Assembly: GCF_016756535.1 (NCBI RefSeq)
Contig: NZ_AP023247.1
Coordinates: forward strand, 4,526,501 to 4,590,500
Reading direction: 5' to 3'
DNA length: 64,000 nucleotides
From: Mesorhizobium sp. 131-2-1
GTDB taxonomy: Bacteria > Pseudomonadota > Alphaproteobacteria > Rhizobiales > Rhizobiaceae
In this document: positions 34,103-43,379 of the stretch, one piece after another
How positions within the stretch are numbered: the first letter of the stretch is position 1
Layout: each line of letters begins with the position of its first letter
Made by a program: the position numbers and the translations under genes
The notes under the pieces: generated by a model
Told to the model about the DNA's origin: nothing
What the model saw: the letters and a program-made list of their open reading frames with translations, nothing else
Databases searched by the model: none

Positions 34103-36079
34103 TTGACAGCACAATTCCCGGCCTCGGCCGCATTCCGACCCGACATCGAAGGCTTGCGCGGGCTGGCGGTGGCCGGCGTGATCGCCTTCCATTTTGGGCT
34201 CACGGCGCTCCCGGGCGGCTTTGCCGGCGTCGACATCTTCTTCGTCATCTCGGGCTATCTGATCACCCGCCATCTCGTGAACGAGATCAGCGAGACCGGA
34301 CGGCTCGACCTTTGGCGCTTCTATGCGCGGCGCGCGCGCCGGCTGCTTCCGGCCGCGCTGTTCGTCATTCTCGCCACGCTGGTCGCCGGCGCCTTCATCC
34401 TGTCGCCGGAGGAGCAGTCGCTCTATTCCAAGGGCGCCATGTTCGCCTCGGCCTACATGATCAATCTGTGGCTGATCCGCTGGTCGTTCGACTATTTCGC
34501 GTCCGACGCCGCCAACAATCCGTTCATCCATTTCTGGTCGCTGTCGGTCGAGGAGCAGTTCTACCTCGCCTGGCCGGCGCTGCTGATGCTTGCGGCATGG
34601 CTGAGGCCGGGCAAGCGGGCGGTGATCCTGGTGATCGGGCTTGCCGGCCTTGTCTCCTTCGCCGTCTGTGCCTGGCTGACCACCGTAGCCCAGCCCTGGG
34701 CCTTCTATTTCTCGCCGTTGCGCGCCTGGGAGTTTGCCGCCGGCGGACTGGCGACGCTGGTGCCGGCAGCGGCCTTGCGGGAGCGCCGCGGCCTGAGCGC
34801 CGCGATGGCCTCGGCGGGCCTGGCGCTGATTGCCATCGCCTATCTTTCCTTCAGCGAGGACGCCCCCTTCCCCGGCCTGCTGGCTTTGGTGCCGGTGGCC
34901 GGCACCGTCCTCATGCTGCTGGCGGGAGCGGCCGGCGCCAGGAATGGCCTCAGTGCCGTCCTGGCGCTGCCGCCCTTGCAGTGGGTCGGCAAGCTTTCCT
35001 ACTCGCTCTACCTCTGGCACTGGCCGGTCATCGTCTATGCCGGCATGCTCACCGCCGATCTCTCCACCGCGCAGCGCCTGTTCTGCCTGGCGCTGACGCT
35101 GGCGCTGTCGGCCTTCACCTACCTGTTCATCGAGAACCCGATACGCCGCAATGGCTGGCTTATGGCCAATGCGGCGCGGGCGCTGGTGCCGGCCGTCCTC
35201 CTGACCGGCACCGGCGTCGTCGCCGCCTACGCCAATGCGCGGCTGGCCGTGCACGACCTCGACCCCGAGCAGCGCGTCATCGCCGAAAGCGCGGCGCGCC
35301 CCTCCACCGCGCGCGCCAGGAACGGCTGCGTGCTCGACTACGAGACGGTGACGCCGAAACCCTGCGTGTTCGGCGCCAAGGACGCGCCGCGCACGATCGC
35401 GCTGTTTGGCGATTCGCATGCCGACCATTGGTCGACGCCGTTGATCGAGGCGGCCGAGAAGAAGGACTACCGGGTGGTGACCTGGCTCAAATCGTCCTGC
35501 CGGGCCTCCAGGCTGACGATCTGGGCGACGAAGCTGAAGCGCGACTACACCGAATGCGACGAATGGCGCGAGCAGTCGATCAGGGAGATCATCGCCATGC
35601 GGCCGGCGCTGGTGGTGATCTCGGAGATCGCGCTGAGCAGCTCGCGCAAGATGTCGGAGGGCATGGACGAGCCGGAAAGCCAGGACGCCGACTGGAAGGT
35701 CGGCCTGCGCTCGACGCTGGAGACCTTCAGCAAGGCCGGACTCAAGGTCGCCTTCATCCGCGACGTGCCGTTCAACGACGAGCATGTCGACACCTGTGTG
35801 GCGCGCGCGCTTTGGCGCGGCGAGACGCCATCGCTCTGCGACCAGACGCGCGCCTATGCCGCCAATGACGGCATGGCCGCAGTGGAGCGCGACATCGTGC
35901 AAAGCGTGCCAGGCGCCTTCTATGTCGACCTCACCAGCCAGTTCTGCGACCAGACCACCTGCCACGTCTTCATCAACGGTAAGCTCGCCTTCCGCGACCG
36001 CCATCACCTCGCGACCCCCTTCGCGGAATCGCTAGAGCCGGTGGTGGAAAAGACGGTGCTGCGGGAGATGGGGAGCTAG
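34103..36079 (+). CDS. Acyltransferase-3 / SGNH hydrolase fusion (OafA-like O-acetyltransferase)
   Basis: 658 residues if started at TTG 34103 (GAGGCG upstream); no ATG fits better. Residues about 10-350 form an acyltransferase-3 domain of ten or so membrane helices: FRPDIEGLRGLAVAGVIAFH, FFVISGYLITRHL, NPFIHFWSLSVEEQFYLAWP. About 430-650 form an SGNH domain: IALFGDSHADHWSTPL and DRHHLATPFAESLEPV for the Ser and the D-x-x-H. Such fusions acetylate polysaccharides, with the acyl group crossing the membrane in the first domain and transfer by the second. Target probably a surface polysaccharide. A 652-codon antisense frame is a shadow. Confidence 0.9.
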   Translation: MTAQFPASAAFRPDIEGLRGLAVAGVIAFHFGLTALPGGFAGVDIFFVISGYLITRHLVNEISETGRLDLWRFYARRARRLLPAALFVILATLVAGAFILSPEEQSLYSKGAMFASAYMINLWLIRWSFDYFASDAANNPFIHFWSLSVEEQFYLAWPALLMLAAWLRPGKRAVILVIGLAGLVSFAVCAWLTTVAQPWAFYFSPLRAWEFAAGGLATLVPAAALRERRGLSAAMASAGLALIAIAYLSFSEDAPFPGLLALVPVAGTVLMLLAGAAGARNGLSAVLALPPLQWVGKLSYSLYLWHWPVIVYAGMLTADLSTAQRLFCLALTLALSAFTYLFIENPIRRNGWLMANAARALVPAVLLTGTGVVAAYANARLAVHDLDPEQRVIAESAARPSTARARNGCVLDYETVTPKPCVFGAKDAPRTIALFGDSHADHWSTPLIEAAEKKDYRVVTWLKSSCRASRLTIWATKLKRDYTECDEWREQSIREIIAMRPALVVISEIALSSSRKMSEGMDEPESQDADWKVGLRSTLETFSKAGLKVAFIRDVPFNDEHVDTCVARALWRGETPSLCDQTRAYAANDGMAAVERDIVQSVPGAFYVDLTSQFCDQTTCHVFINGKLAFRDRHHLATPFAESLEPVVEKTVLREMGS

Positions 36080-36280
36080 GGGGCGAGAGCCTTGCCTATT
36101 GCGGTCTTTCAGTTGCCAGCGGCGCTTGCCGGAGCTGCGGTACTCATGCGCAGACCGACGGCATTTCTGATGGAACGCCAATAGACGCTCGAACGAGCAG
36201 CGACGAAGGCAGCGTGGCGATCGCCTTCGTTCACCAATATCTGGCGAATCACGAGAGATCGGTTCGGCCGACGCGTGCTG

Positions 36281-37036
36281 TCAGGCGACAGGCGGCCTGG
36301 CGGCTCTCATGTCGGCCACCCGCAATTCTTCAGCGTGCGCCTTCACGAGGTCGCTCATGCTGTCGAAGCGGAAATCCACCGTCGGCATGTCGCCGGGGTT
36401 CATGGTGGCGCCGAAGCCCTGATCGGCATGCCGGCGATAGATCCAGCACGATGTGAGACCGAAGCGGTTGGCGGGAGCGTGATCGTGGAACATGCTTTCC
36501 GCCGTATGCAGGATCTGTCGCTTCTCGAGCCCGATTGTCCCGAGCTTTTCGAGCATATAGTCGAAGTTCCGGTCGGAAGGCTTGTAGGAACCGATATCTT
36601 CCGCCGTGTAGATCGCATCGAAATCCACGCCGAGCTTCTTGTTGCTGAACGAAAAGCTCTCGTTGTCGACGTTGGAGAGGATGATCAGCTTGTAGTGCTT
36701 CTTGAGATACCGCAGGGCTTCGGCGGAGTCGGCAAAAGCCGGCCAATCCTTGACGCTTTCGCCATACGCCACACAATCCTCGCGGGTGACGACGACACCC
36801 CATTCCTCCGCCAGTCGCTTGTAAACGATCGACAGAAGGTCGCGGTAGCGTTTCCCCGGAGTCCATTTCTGCTGACTGGATTCGTGCCGGGCATGCGCCT
36901 CCAGAATGTCGTTACGGCTCAAGTTGCGGGCAGCCCGTTCGGTCAGCGGCTTCAGGCCGTCGATCATGCCGGATTCCCAATCTATCAGGGTACCGTAGCA
37001 GTCGAAGGTCAGGGCTTTGAAATCTGTGAGCTTCAT
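36281..37036 (-). CDS. Haloacid dehalogenase type II-like HAD hydrolase
   Basis: 251 residues from the ATG behind AAGGAGGT. HAD motif I is LTFDCYGTLIDWE (nucleophile Asp), motif II IILSNVDNESFSF and motif III/IV around IGSYKPSDRNFDYML (Lys) and the terminal WIYRRHADQGFGAT. Order and length fit the L-2-haloacid dehalogenase type II group, but many members hydrolyse other phosphate or halide substrates. The frame continues upstream to 38095 by chance, overlapping the EamA gene; the strong ribosome binding site marks the true start. It follows the EamA transporter on the same strand with a gap of 83 bases. Confidence 0.9.
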   Translation of the reverse strand: MKLTDFKALTFDCYGTLIDWESGMIDGLKPLTERAARNLSRNDILEAHARHESSQQKWTPGKRYRDLLSIVYKRLAEEWGVVVTREDCVAYGESVKDWPAFADSAEALRYLKKHYKLIILSNVDNESFSFSNKKLGVDFDAIYTAEDIGSYKPSDRNFDYMLEKLGTIGLEKRQILHTAESMFHDHAPANRFGLTSCWIYRRHADQGFGATMNPGDMPTVDFRFDSMSDLVKAHAEELRVADMRAARPPVA

Positions 37037-37119
37037 GGGTTTACCTCCTTGATGTCCATGATTGAATCGACGCTGGAATAGATCGCGATCGGTGCATCGT
37101 ACGAGCCGTGTTCGACTGA

Positions 37120-38046
37120 TTATCCGATGTGCTGCTGACTGAGCTCCAGGTCCTTCCACGCTGCGCTGCGCGACGATGTGAACCAGACACCAAACAGTGT
37201 CACCGCAAGGCCAACGAACATCGCCGTCGAAAGCGGCTCGCCGAACATCGACCAGCCCCAGAGCATCGTCACCGGTGGGCTGAGATAGATCACACTGCTG
37301 ACCTGCGAGGCCGAGTAGAGGCGCAGGCTCAGATAATAGGTGCTGTAGCAGAAGAAGGTCGAAAACAGCACCAGCCATGCGATGCCGAAGCCGAAACGGG
37401 CATCGAGGGGCGGCATCAGCCCGCCATTCCATTCGGCGCACGCGGCGAATGGGATCGCCGCCGTCAGGCATTGAATGCACAGGCTCTGATGGATGGGCAT
37501 ATTGATCGTCCCCATCCGCTTCTGCACTACCGTCGCCAGCGCCAAAACCATCATGGAAGTGACGGTCAACAGATATGCCCAGGCCGGAGCCGTCCCGAAG
37601 GTCAGGCTGTCCAGCGAGACGATGAGCACGCCCGTCACTCCGAGAGCCGTTCCGATCCATTGCCTCCGTGTCAATCGGTGTCCCAGAACCGGCTGCGACA
37701 AGGCCGCGATGGCGAGAGGGACAAGATCGGAAATCAGCGCGACTAGGCCGGTCGGCACGCGCTGGCCGATGGCAAGCGCGAATCCGCCCAGATAGAGGAA
37801 CATCATCGCCACGCCGAAGACCATCTGCTGGATCAAGGCACGGGCGCTTATGCGCGGCCTGATCAGCAGGGCAAATGGCAAAAGGATTAATCCCGACATC
37901 AAGGTCCGCCAGAACAGGACCAGCATGACATCGGCATTCTCGCTGGCGTAGCGGATGCCGACGAAGCCAGAACTCCAGCTTACGACCAGGGCCGTCGCCA
38001 TCATTGGCCACACGAGGAGATGGGTTTTGGTGTGCAGGAGCGTCAC
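37120..38046 (-). CDS. EamA/DMT-family transporter
   Basis: 308 residues from GTG 38046, with AAAGAGATCCC just upstream. Ten hydrophobic segments in two EamA halves (for example LVVSWSSGFVGIRYASENAD at the start and VIYLSPPVTMLWGWSMFGEP near the end) match the drug/metabolite transporter superfamily. Substrate unknown. It is transcribed toward the HAD dehalogenase gene and is divergent from the LysR gene at 38252, a typical regulator-transporter pairing. Confidence 0.9.
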   Translation of the reverse strand: MTLLHTKTHLLVWPMMATALVVSWSSGFVGIRYASENADVMLVLFWRTLMSGLILLPFALLIRPRISARALIQQMVFGVAMMFLYLGGFALAIGQRVPTGLVALISDLVPLAIAALSQPVLGHRLTRRQWIGTALGVTGVLIVSLDSLTFGTAPAWAYLLTVTSMMVLALATVVQKRMGTINMPIHQSLCIQCLTAAIPFAACAEWNGGLMPPLDARFGFGIAWLVLFSTFFCYSTYYLSLRLYSASQVSSVIYLSPPVTMLWGWSMFGEPLSTAMFVGLAVTLFGVWFTSSRSAAWKDLELSQQHIG

Positions 38047-38120
38047 GGGATCTCTTTGGTCTGGCGCCCGTGGCCCGGAAGCGGATCACGGCCAATGTTG
38101 GCGCGGACTATTGACGACAC

Positions 38121-38134
38121 GCAACGCATGTTGC
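38121..38134. promoter_or_regulatory. Inverted repeat in the EamA-LysR divergent promoter region
   Basis: GCAAC-GCAT-GTTGC is a 5-bp inverted repeat, 75 bases from the GTG of the transporter gene and 118 bases from the LysR ATG. LysR regulators often bind interrupted dyads in this position. Weak but position-supported. Confidence 0.4.
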
Positions 38135-38251
38135 ACATGACAAATTTCGATACGTTCATGAAATAGCCACGAAAACGAGCATAGCAGCTTGCCTGAAAAG
38201 CGTCGGTGGATCAGAAATTGGCGCGCTGCTTTGGTTCGAGCGAGGATTGTC

Positions 38252-39142
38252 ATGGCCGGAGTGATGAGCCGTCGCCTGGATGTCGACGCCTTACGCGCAC
38301 TGGTCGCGATCGAGAAGAACGGCGGCGTCACGCGCGCGGCTGAGATCCTCGGCTTGTCGCAGTCGGCTGTCAGCCACAAGATCAGGCGACTGGAAGCGAG
38401 CCTCGACTGCGAAATCCTCGCCCGGAAAGCAAACGCGCCGATGTTCACCACGGCCGGACAGGATCTGCTTGGCTATGCGCGGCGCATTCTGGGCATCCAT
38501 GACGAGGCGGTCCTGAGCCTGTCGAAAAGCACGTTGCAAGGCAAGATCGCGCTAGGAATGACCGAGGATACGACCTGCACGGACCTTTCGCGCATTCTTG
38601 GCCGGTTTCGCCGGCTCTACCCAGAGGTGAGCGTCCGCACGCAAGTGCGCATGAGCCTCGTATTGCAGGAGCAGCTCAGCCAAGGAGCCCTTGATGCCGC
38701 CATCATCCAGGTATTCCAGCACGAGGTCCGTCCCGCCGACATCCTCCTGTTCCGCGAGACTCTGCATTGGGTGAAATCTCGCGACCTGGTTCTGTCGAAG
38801 GGGGAGCCGATTCCATTTCTTTCCTTCGATGAAAACTGCTTTTTCAGGCGCTGGGGCATCGACGTCGGGCAGGACGAGGGTACGGTGTTCGAGACCGTGT
38901 TCGAATGTTCCAGCGCAGCCGGAATCATTGCAGGCGTGACCGCGGGACTCGGTGTCGCACTTTTGAGTCAGCGGCACCTGCAGCCCGAAATGGAAATTGT
39001 CGACAACCAATTCCCCAAGCCTCCGGACCTGGCTTATGTGATCAGGCGCGCGCGCACCCCCCGAAACCCCGCGCTAGAGACCTTGGTCAGGGAGATCGAG
39101 GCTGAAGTAAAGCGCTACGGGGCGCTTCAAATCGCCGTCTGA
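38252..39142 (+). CDS. LysR-family transcriptional regulator
   Basis: 296 residues from ATG 38252 (another ATG at 38264 is close to the HTH). HTH at about residues 8-66: LRALVAIEKNGGVTRAAEIL and LSQSAVSHKIRRLEASLDC. An effector-binding domain follows, about 90-290, with a rather weak C-terminal half. It is divergent from the EamA transporter, which is its likely target, across 205 bp. The HAD dehalogenase lies behind the transporter, so a three-gene unit (regulator, transporter, hydrolase) is plausible. Confidence 0.9.
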   Translation: MAGVMSRRLDVDALRALVAIEKNGGVTRAAEILGLSQSAVSHKIRRLEASLDCEILARKANAPMFTTAGQDLLGYARRILGIHDEAVLSLSKSTLQGKIALGMTEDTTCTDLSRILGRFRRLYPEVSVRTQVRMSLVLQEQLSQGALDAAIIQVFQHEVRPADILLFRETLHWVKSRDLVLSKGEPIPFLSFDENCFFRRWGIDVGQDEGTVFETVFECSSAAGIIAGVTAGLGVALLSQRHLQPEMEIVDNQFPKPPDLAYVIRRARTPRNPALETLVREIEAEVKRYGALQIAV

Positions 39143-39199
39143 GCGCGTCGGGCCGCGAACGGTCGGAAAGGCGCGGTCGCGCCAGCCGTGCGCACCTCA

Positions 39200-39874
39200 T
39201 CAGACGGTTTCGAGCCGGCTGAACCGAACCGGGATGAGTTTGCGTGTCTTGAGTTGCCCAGCCGCGTCCTTGTCGATGACAGTCAGAAACTGACCCTCTT
39301 CAGACGCCAAAGGCAGAACCAAACGTCCCGCCGGCTTGAGCTGATTCAGCAAAGCCGGCGGCGTACGCTCGGCCGCCACGCTCACCAGGATCTTATCGAA
39401 TGGGGCGTGCTCGGGCCAGCCGCGAGACCCGTCTCCGACACGGATGGCGACATTGGAGATGCCAAGGCCCTGCAGCAGAGCCTCGGCTTGGCTTGCGAAT
39501 TCCTCGATGATTTCGACGCTCCAAACTTGTCCGGCGAGTTCCGCGAGGATCGCGGTCTGATAGCCGAGACCAGTCCCGATCTCGAGCACTGACTCGTGGC
39601 GTCGGGGAGCAAGGAGATCGGTCATCAGGGCGACCATGAAGGGCTGTGAAATGGTCTTGTCGAAGCCGATCGGCAGCGGCATGTCCTGGTAGGCATAAGG
39701 CGCGACCGAGGCTGGCACGAAGAGATGCCGGGGAACCTGCCGCATCGATGCCATCACGCGCTCGTCGAGCGTCGCCTTGCCGATTTCCTCGCTTGAAAGG
39801 TCGGCAAGGATCGCAATCATCTCGACCATGTGCCTGCGTAACACCGTAAGGTGCTCTTCGTTCATCGGTTTCAT
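39200..39874 (-). CDS. pcm: Protein-L-isoaspartate O-methyltransferase
   Basis: 224 residues from ATG 39874, with GGAAAG upstream; ATG 39865 and GTG 39892 are alternatives. The SAM-binding motif SVLEIGTGLGYQTAILAELA and the family blocks VPRHLFVPASVAPYAYQDMP and GFDKTISQPFMVALMTDLL identify a Pcm. It repairs isoaspartyl residues in damaged proteins by methylation in the cytoplasm. Full length, with all motifs intact. It stands alone; the divergent partner is a small secreted protein at 40038. Confidence 0.95.
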   Translation of the reverse strand: MKPMNEEHLTVLRRHMVEMIAILADLSSEEIGKATLDERVMASMRQVPRHLFVPASVAPYAYQDMPLPIGFDKTISQPFMVALMTDLLAPRRHESVLEIGTGLGYQTAILAELAGQVWSVEIIEEFASQAEALLQGLGISNVAIRVGDGSRGWPEHAPFDKILVSVAAERTPPALLNQLKPAGRLVLPLASEEGQFLTVIDKDAAGQLKTRKLIPVRFSRLETV

Positions 39875-40037
39875 GACGGCGGGGCTTTCCACGACCAGTC
39901 TGCCAGATAGCTTTATATCCTGTTTGTGTTGTCACGGTGATGCCCGCAGGCCCGCGTATCAGACCCAAACCACTTTTTATCGGAACAGCAGCGCGTCTCG
40001 GGGGTTTTATTGGATCAACCTTGAAAAGGAGGTAGCC

Positions 40038-40355
40038 ATGAAAAAGCTCCTGCTCGCCTCCGTCATCGCTGTTGCGTCTGCGGCGGCCATGATCGGACCG
40101 GCCGGTGCTGACAGCCTGCGGTTCGGCATCGGCATCGGCCCCGCCTATGACGATGACTATTATGGCGGCTATGGCCCCTACTATGGCGATCCTTATGTCT
40201 ATCGCCCGCACTATCGGTACAATGTCTACGACGACGGCTACCGTCCGCGCTACTACATGCGCCATCACCGCAATTGCTGGACCGAGTACCGCAGGCACTG
40301 GCGCCACCACCACCGCGTGATCGAGAAGATCCGCATCTGCGAACGGCGGTGGTAA
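40038..40355 (+). CDS. Tyr/His-rich secreted protein, paralogue 1
   Basis: 105 residues from the ATG eight bases after AGGAGG. Signal peptide MKKLLLASVIAVASAAAMIG, then a Gly/Tyr/Asp/Pro-rich repeat (YYGGYGPYYGDPYVYRPHYR), then a basic end RHWRHHHRVIEKIRICERRW. It shares ribosome-binding context, signal peptide and the ending with the protein at 40735, so the two are tandem duplicates. The composition (Tyr, Arg, His with two Cys) suggests a periplasmic or surface protein binding metal or polyanions. No family function known to me. Confidence 0.85.
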   Translation: MKKLLLASVIAVASAAAMIGPAGADSLRFGIGIGPAYDDDYYGGYGPYYGDPYVYRPHYRYNVYDDGYRPRYYMRHHRNCWTEYRRHWRHHHRVIEKIRICERRW

Positions 40356-40469
40356 GCGGTTGATACCGGCGTCCCCTTCTTCCATTGCGGGAGAAGGGGA
40401 ATCGCGCTTGCAGATCCCGGCCGATCGGATCATCTGTTCAGCGCCGGGGGGTCGGCGGAGGCAAGGATT

Positions 40470-40600
40470 TGACGCAGCGAAGCGGCAGTGCCGACCTGCC
40501 TCTGCATGGCGGGCGGCTCCCGAAATGGCTGGGCTGAAGCGCGGGCTGGACCCGCTTGCCGGCGAGCTTGACATCCATGTTTGCGGTGGCGGTCAACATT
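40470..40600 (+). pseudogene. Deleted relic of the DUF763 gene
   Basis: Bases 40470-40533 match 41320-41383 with few changes (both contain GACGCAGCGAAGCGGCAG and CCCGAAATGGCTGGG). The match then jumps directly to the sequence found at about 41552-41617 (CTGAAGCGCGG, ACATCCATGT..TGCGG). Some 168 bases of the parent are missing and a TGA follows at the junction. Because it lies between two tandem secreted-protein paralogues, one of which directly precedes the DUF763 gene, a duplication of this whole segment with later decay explains the arrangement. Confidence 0.8.
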
Positions 40601-40734
40601 GACGCCCCCTTGCCGCTGCTTCGCGGCAATCTCCTCCTCATGGGCCAGATCGACACCGGCGAATATTAGCGATCGGGAACATAGGCCTCCTGCGGTGCGT
40701 TTAGCCGATGATCAGCCTTCAGGAGGAGGTTGCC

Positions 40735-41097
40735 ATGAAAAAACTGCTACTTGCTTCAGTGATCGCCGTTGCCTCCGCGGCAGCCACGGTCGCGCCGGCG
40801 GATGCGCGCGGATTGGGATTTTTCGGTCCCGCTTTCGGTCCGTTCGGCGGCTTCAGTCCGTTCTACGGTGGACCGTTCTATGGTGGACCATTCTATGGCG
40901 GCGGACCGTTCTACGACTATGGCGGGCGCTATTACGGCCCGCGCTATTACGATGACTATTATCCCGGTTACGTGGTCCGCTATCCGCACCGCTACTACTA
41001 TCGGCACCACCATTACCGCCACTGCCACGTGAAGTGGGTGAGGCACTGGCACCATCACCACCGGGTGCTGGAACGCGTGCGGATTTGCCGTTACTGA
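40735..41097 (+). CDS. Tyr/His-rich secreted protein, paralogue 2
   Basis: 120 residues after AGGAGG. Signal peptide MKKLLLASVIAVASAAATVA, almost identical to paralogue 1 at 40038. The mature part has three short FYGGPFYGG-type repeats (about residues 40-60), a YYGPRYYDDYYPGYVV core, a His-rich stretch (YYYRHHHYRHCHVKWVRHWH, at the length limit) and a C-terminal HHRVLERVRICRY. It is probably exported; aromatic and histidine density suits metal or surface binding. It is followed by the DUF763 gene on the same strand, 221 bases on. Confidence 0.85.
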   Translation: MKKLLLASVIAVASAAATVAPADARGLGFFGPAFGPFGGFSPFYGGPFYGGPFYGGGPFYDYGGRYYGPRYYDDYYPGYVVRYPHRYYYRHHHYRHCHVKWVRHWHHHHRVLERVRICRY

Positions 41098-41318
41098 CCT
41101 TCGTCATCCTCGGGCTTGACCCGAGGATCGATGCCGTGACGCTAGTCGTACATGCGGCGGATCAGAATTCCGCATTGCCGCAACGCTCGAAAGTCACAGC
41201 AATGGATCCTAGCGCGCGTCGCTTCGCTCCTTGCTCCGCCCTGGGATGACGAAGCAGCGGGCGCCTTGCAAATGCCACCCCTGCCATCTACCTCTCCGGT
41301 ATCCAGGGAGACAATCGC

Positions 41319-42601
41319 GTGACGCAGCGAAGCGGCAGCGCCGACCTGCCGCTGCATGGAGGGCGGGTCCCGAAATGGCTGGGTGAGCGCATGACGCGGC
41401 TGGGCGCGGTGCTGTGCGAAGCCATCATCCACCATTACGGCCGCGACGAGCTGCTCAGGCGGCTTGCGCATCCCTTCTGGTTCCAGTCCTTCGGCGCCGT
41501 GATGGCATGGACTGGCACTCTTCCGGCATCACCACCTCGGTCATCGGCGCGCTGAAGCGCGGCCTGAACCCGCTCGCGGGCGAACTCGGCATCCATGTCT
41601 GCGGCGGGCGCGGCGCGCATTCGCGCAAGACCCCGGGAGAGCTTATCGCAATCGGTGACCGCGTCGGCCTCGACGGCTCGGTGCTGGCCACCGCCAGCCG
41701 GCTGGTGGCGAAGGTGGACAGCGCCGCCGTGCAGGACGGCTACGACCTTTACCTGCATGGCTTCATCGTCACCGATGACGGGCGCTGGGTGGTGGTGCAG
41801 CAAGGCATGAACGGCGACGCCCGCCAGGCGCGCCGCTACCACTGGCTGTCGGAGGGGCTGACGAGTTTTGTCGACCAGCCGCACGCGGCGATCGAGGGCG
41901 AGCGCCAGGGCGAGATCGTCAACCTCACCGACCATCGCGCGGAAAAGGCGCGCGGCGGCCAGATCGCCCTTCTGAAGACGATGAGCCCGGAGAAGATCCT
42001 GACCGAGCTTGCGGTGCTGGAACCGCAGCCCGAGCCCGAGCCGGCCGCGCAGCCGCTGCTTCCCAACCTGATCATGCCCGCGCATCACGACGTGCGCGAG
42101 AGCGACATCGTCATGCGCCGCCTGCACGGCAACATCTCGGCGGCGATCGAGAGCGGGCCGAAGGATTTTCCCGAGCTGCTGCTTGTGCCCGGCGTCGGCC
42201 CGCGCACGGTGCGGGCGCTCGCCATGGTGTCGGAAGTGGTGCACGGCGCGCCCTACCGCTTCTCCGACCCGGCGCGCTTCTCGCTCGCCCACGGCGGCAA
42301 GGACCGCCACCCCTTCCCGGTGCCGCTGAAAGTCTATGACGAGACGATTTCGGTGCTGAAATCGGCGGTGAGCAAGGCGAGGCTCGGGCGGGATGAGGAG
42401 CTGCAGGCGCTGCGGCGGCTGGATGGCGAGTCGCGGCGAATGGAGCGCTATGTGACGGGGCCGAGCCTGAAGGAGATCGTGGCCGGGGAGATGGACCAGT
42501 CGCATCTGCTGGGCGGGCGGAGTGTGTTTGGGTGGGAGAAGGCGCCTGAGGGTCCTGAGGTGGAGGAGCCGAATTTGGGGAAGACGGCGCGAGAGGTTTG
42601 A
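41319..42601 (+). pseudogene. DUF763 family protein, frameshifted
   Basis: The N-terminus (GTG start after AGGGAG; MTQRSGSADLPLHGGRVPKW) and the rest (from MDWHSSGITTSVIGALKRGL onward) are in different frames. A single missing base near 41504-41506 separates them, where GTGATGGCATGG would need GGGC to give V-x-G-M-D-W-H. Restored, the protein is about 427 residues: a DUF763 core, then a helix-hairpin-helix motif LLLVPGVGPRTVRALAMV (about residue 285) and a C-terminal ordinary tail. This is either a real inactivating mutation or a sequencing error. DUF763 proteins occur in archaea and rhizobia, function unknown; the HhH motif suggests DNA binding. Confidence 0.8.
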
Positions 42602-42627
42602 TCGGCCCTGTCCGAAGCTCGGCAAAT

Positions 42628-43086
42628 TCAAACTGCCGTTGAGTCCTCGACCCTGCCCGGCATGTCCGCAGGCTGCTTCATTTTCAGACCGGCGATCAGG
42701 CAGAAGGTCAAGGCAGTCAGCCCACCTATTACGGCAGAAACGGCACAGACGATAAGTTTGATCGACGTGGAAGATTCATAGCCCGGGGATTCAACGGACC
42801 ACAGGAAAATGACACCTGCCGCGGCGCCGGCTGGCAAAGCCCAGCCGATGCAGTTCAGGCCAGCCAATCCATGCCTGAAGTAAAGGGCGCCAACGATCAG
42901 CGCCCCAAGGCCGATGCTTACGGGATAGCTGATCGCCATGAACACGAGAACGATGTCCAGAAGCTTCTCCATATGTCCCGGGCCTGAGTAGGGATAGCCC
43001 GATCCGACAAGCATGCCGACACAGTAGATGATCGGGCCAGTTGCCGGTGCCAGCGCGGCGGCCAGAAGAAATCGCCAGAGCTTCAT
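42628..43086 (-). CDS. Small multi-pass membrane hypothetical protein
   Basis: 152 residues with about four hydrophobic segments (for example FLLAAALAPATGPIIYCVGM and LLDIVLVFMAISYPVSIGLG). Its ATG overlaps the stop of the gene at 43083, so it is translated as a partner of that membrane protein. The C-terminus is hydrophilic. No family recognised. Both genes follow the helical-repeat protein at 43467 in the same direction. Confidence 0.75.
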   Translation of the reverse strand: MKLWRFLLAAALAPATGPIIYCVGMLVGSGYPYSGPGHMEKLLDIVLVFMAISYPVSIGLGALIVGALYFRHGLAGLNCIGWALPAGAAAGVIFLWSVESPGYESSTSIKLIVCAVSAVIGGLTALTFCLIAGLKMKQPADMPGRVEDSTAV

Positions 43087-43379
43087 CGATCCTCACCTGC
43101 AGTCCCATTTCCCCTGGGCGATCCGCCATTCTGAAACAGGCCGCTATTTTGCAGCCGGACCCAGCGCAGGACGGCCCCGGCACCAGCCACAAGCGCGATC
43201 AAACCGATTGCCAGGTACACCCAGAAACCGACCTGCAGCGATGCAAGCCTTGGCTCCGACGCCGGAAATTGAGACAGCCAGGCAAGCGTGACCGCTTGCC
43301 CGATGGCAAGCAGCGCCATGATCAGCGACACCGCGGCGATGGCGAAATGGGCCAGGAATTGCCTCTTCCATGGCTTCAT
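43083..43379 (-). CDS. Small membrane hypothetical protein
   Basis: 98 residues with two hydrophobic segments (LAHFAIAAVSLIMALLAIGQ and VGFWVYLAIGLIALVAGAGA). Ends are basic and hydrophilic. Overlaps the next gene by four bases and is itself overlapped at its start by a 27-residue frame from 43459. Membership in a three-gene membrane unit is likely. Function unknown. Confidence 0.7.
   Translation of the reverse strand: MKPWKRQFLAHFAIAAVSLIMALLAIGQAVTLAWLSQFPASEPRLASLQVGFWVYLAIGLIALVAGAGAVLRWVRLQNSGLFQNGGSPRGNGTAGEDR

Noticed and set aside
34049..36007. 652-codon open frame on the minus strand opposite the acyltransferase gene
   Set aside because: It mirrors the codons of a clear membrane acyltransferase/SGNH gene, is rich in Arg/Gly/Asp/Gln typical of antisense GC-rich DNA, and has no ribosome binding site or recognisable domain.
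36281..38095. 604-codon frame joining the HAD dehalogenase to upstream sequence
   Set aside because: Only the last 251 codons are HAD-like and they start at an ATG with a perfect ribosome binding site; the upstream part overlaps the EamA transporter in a different frame.
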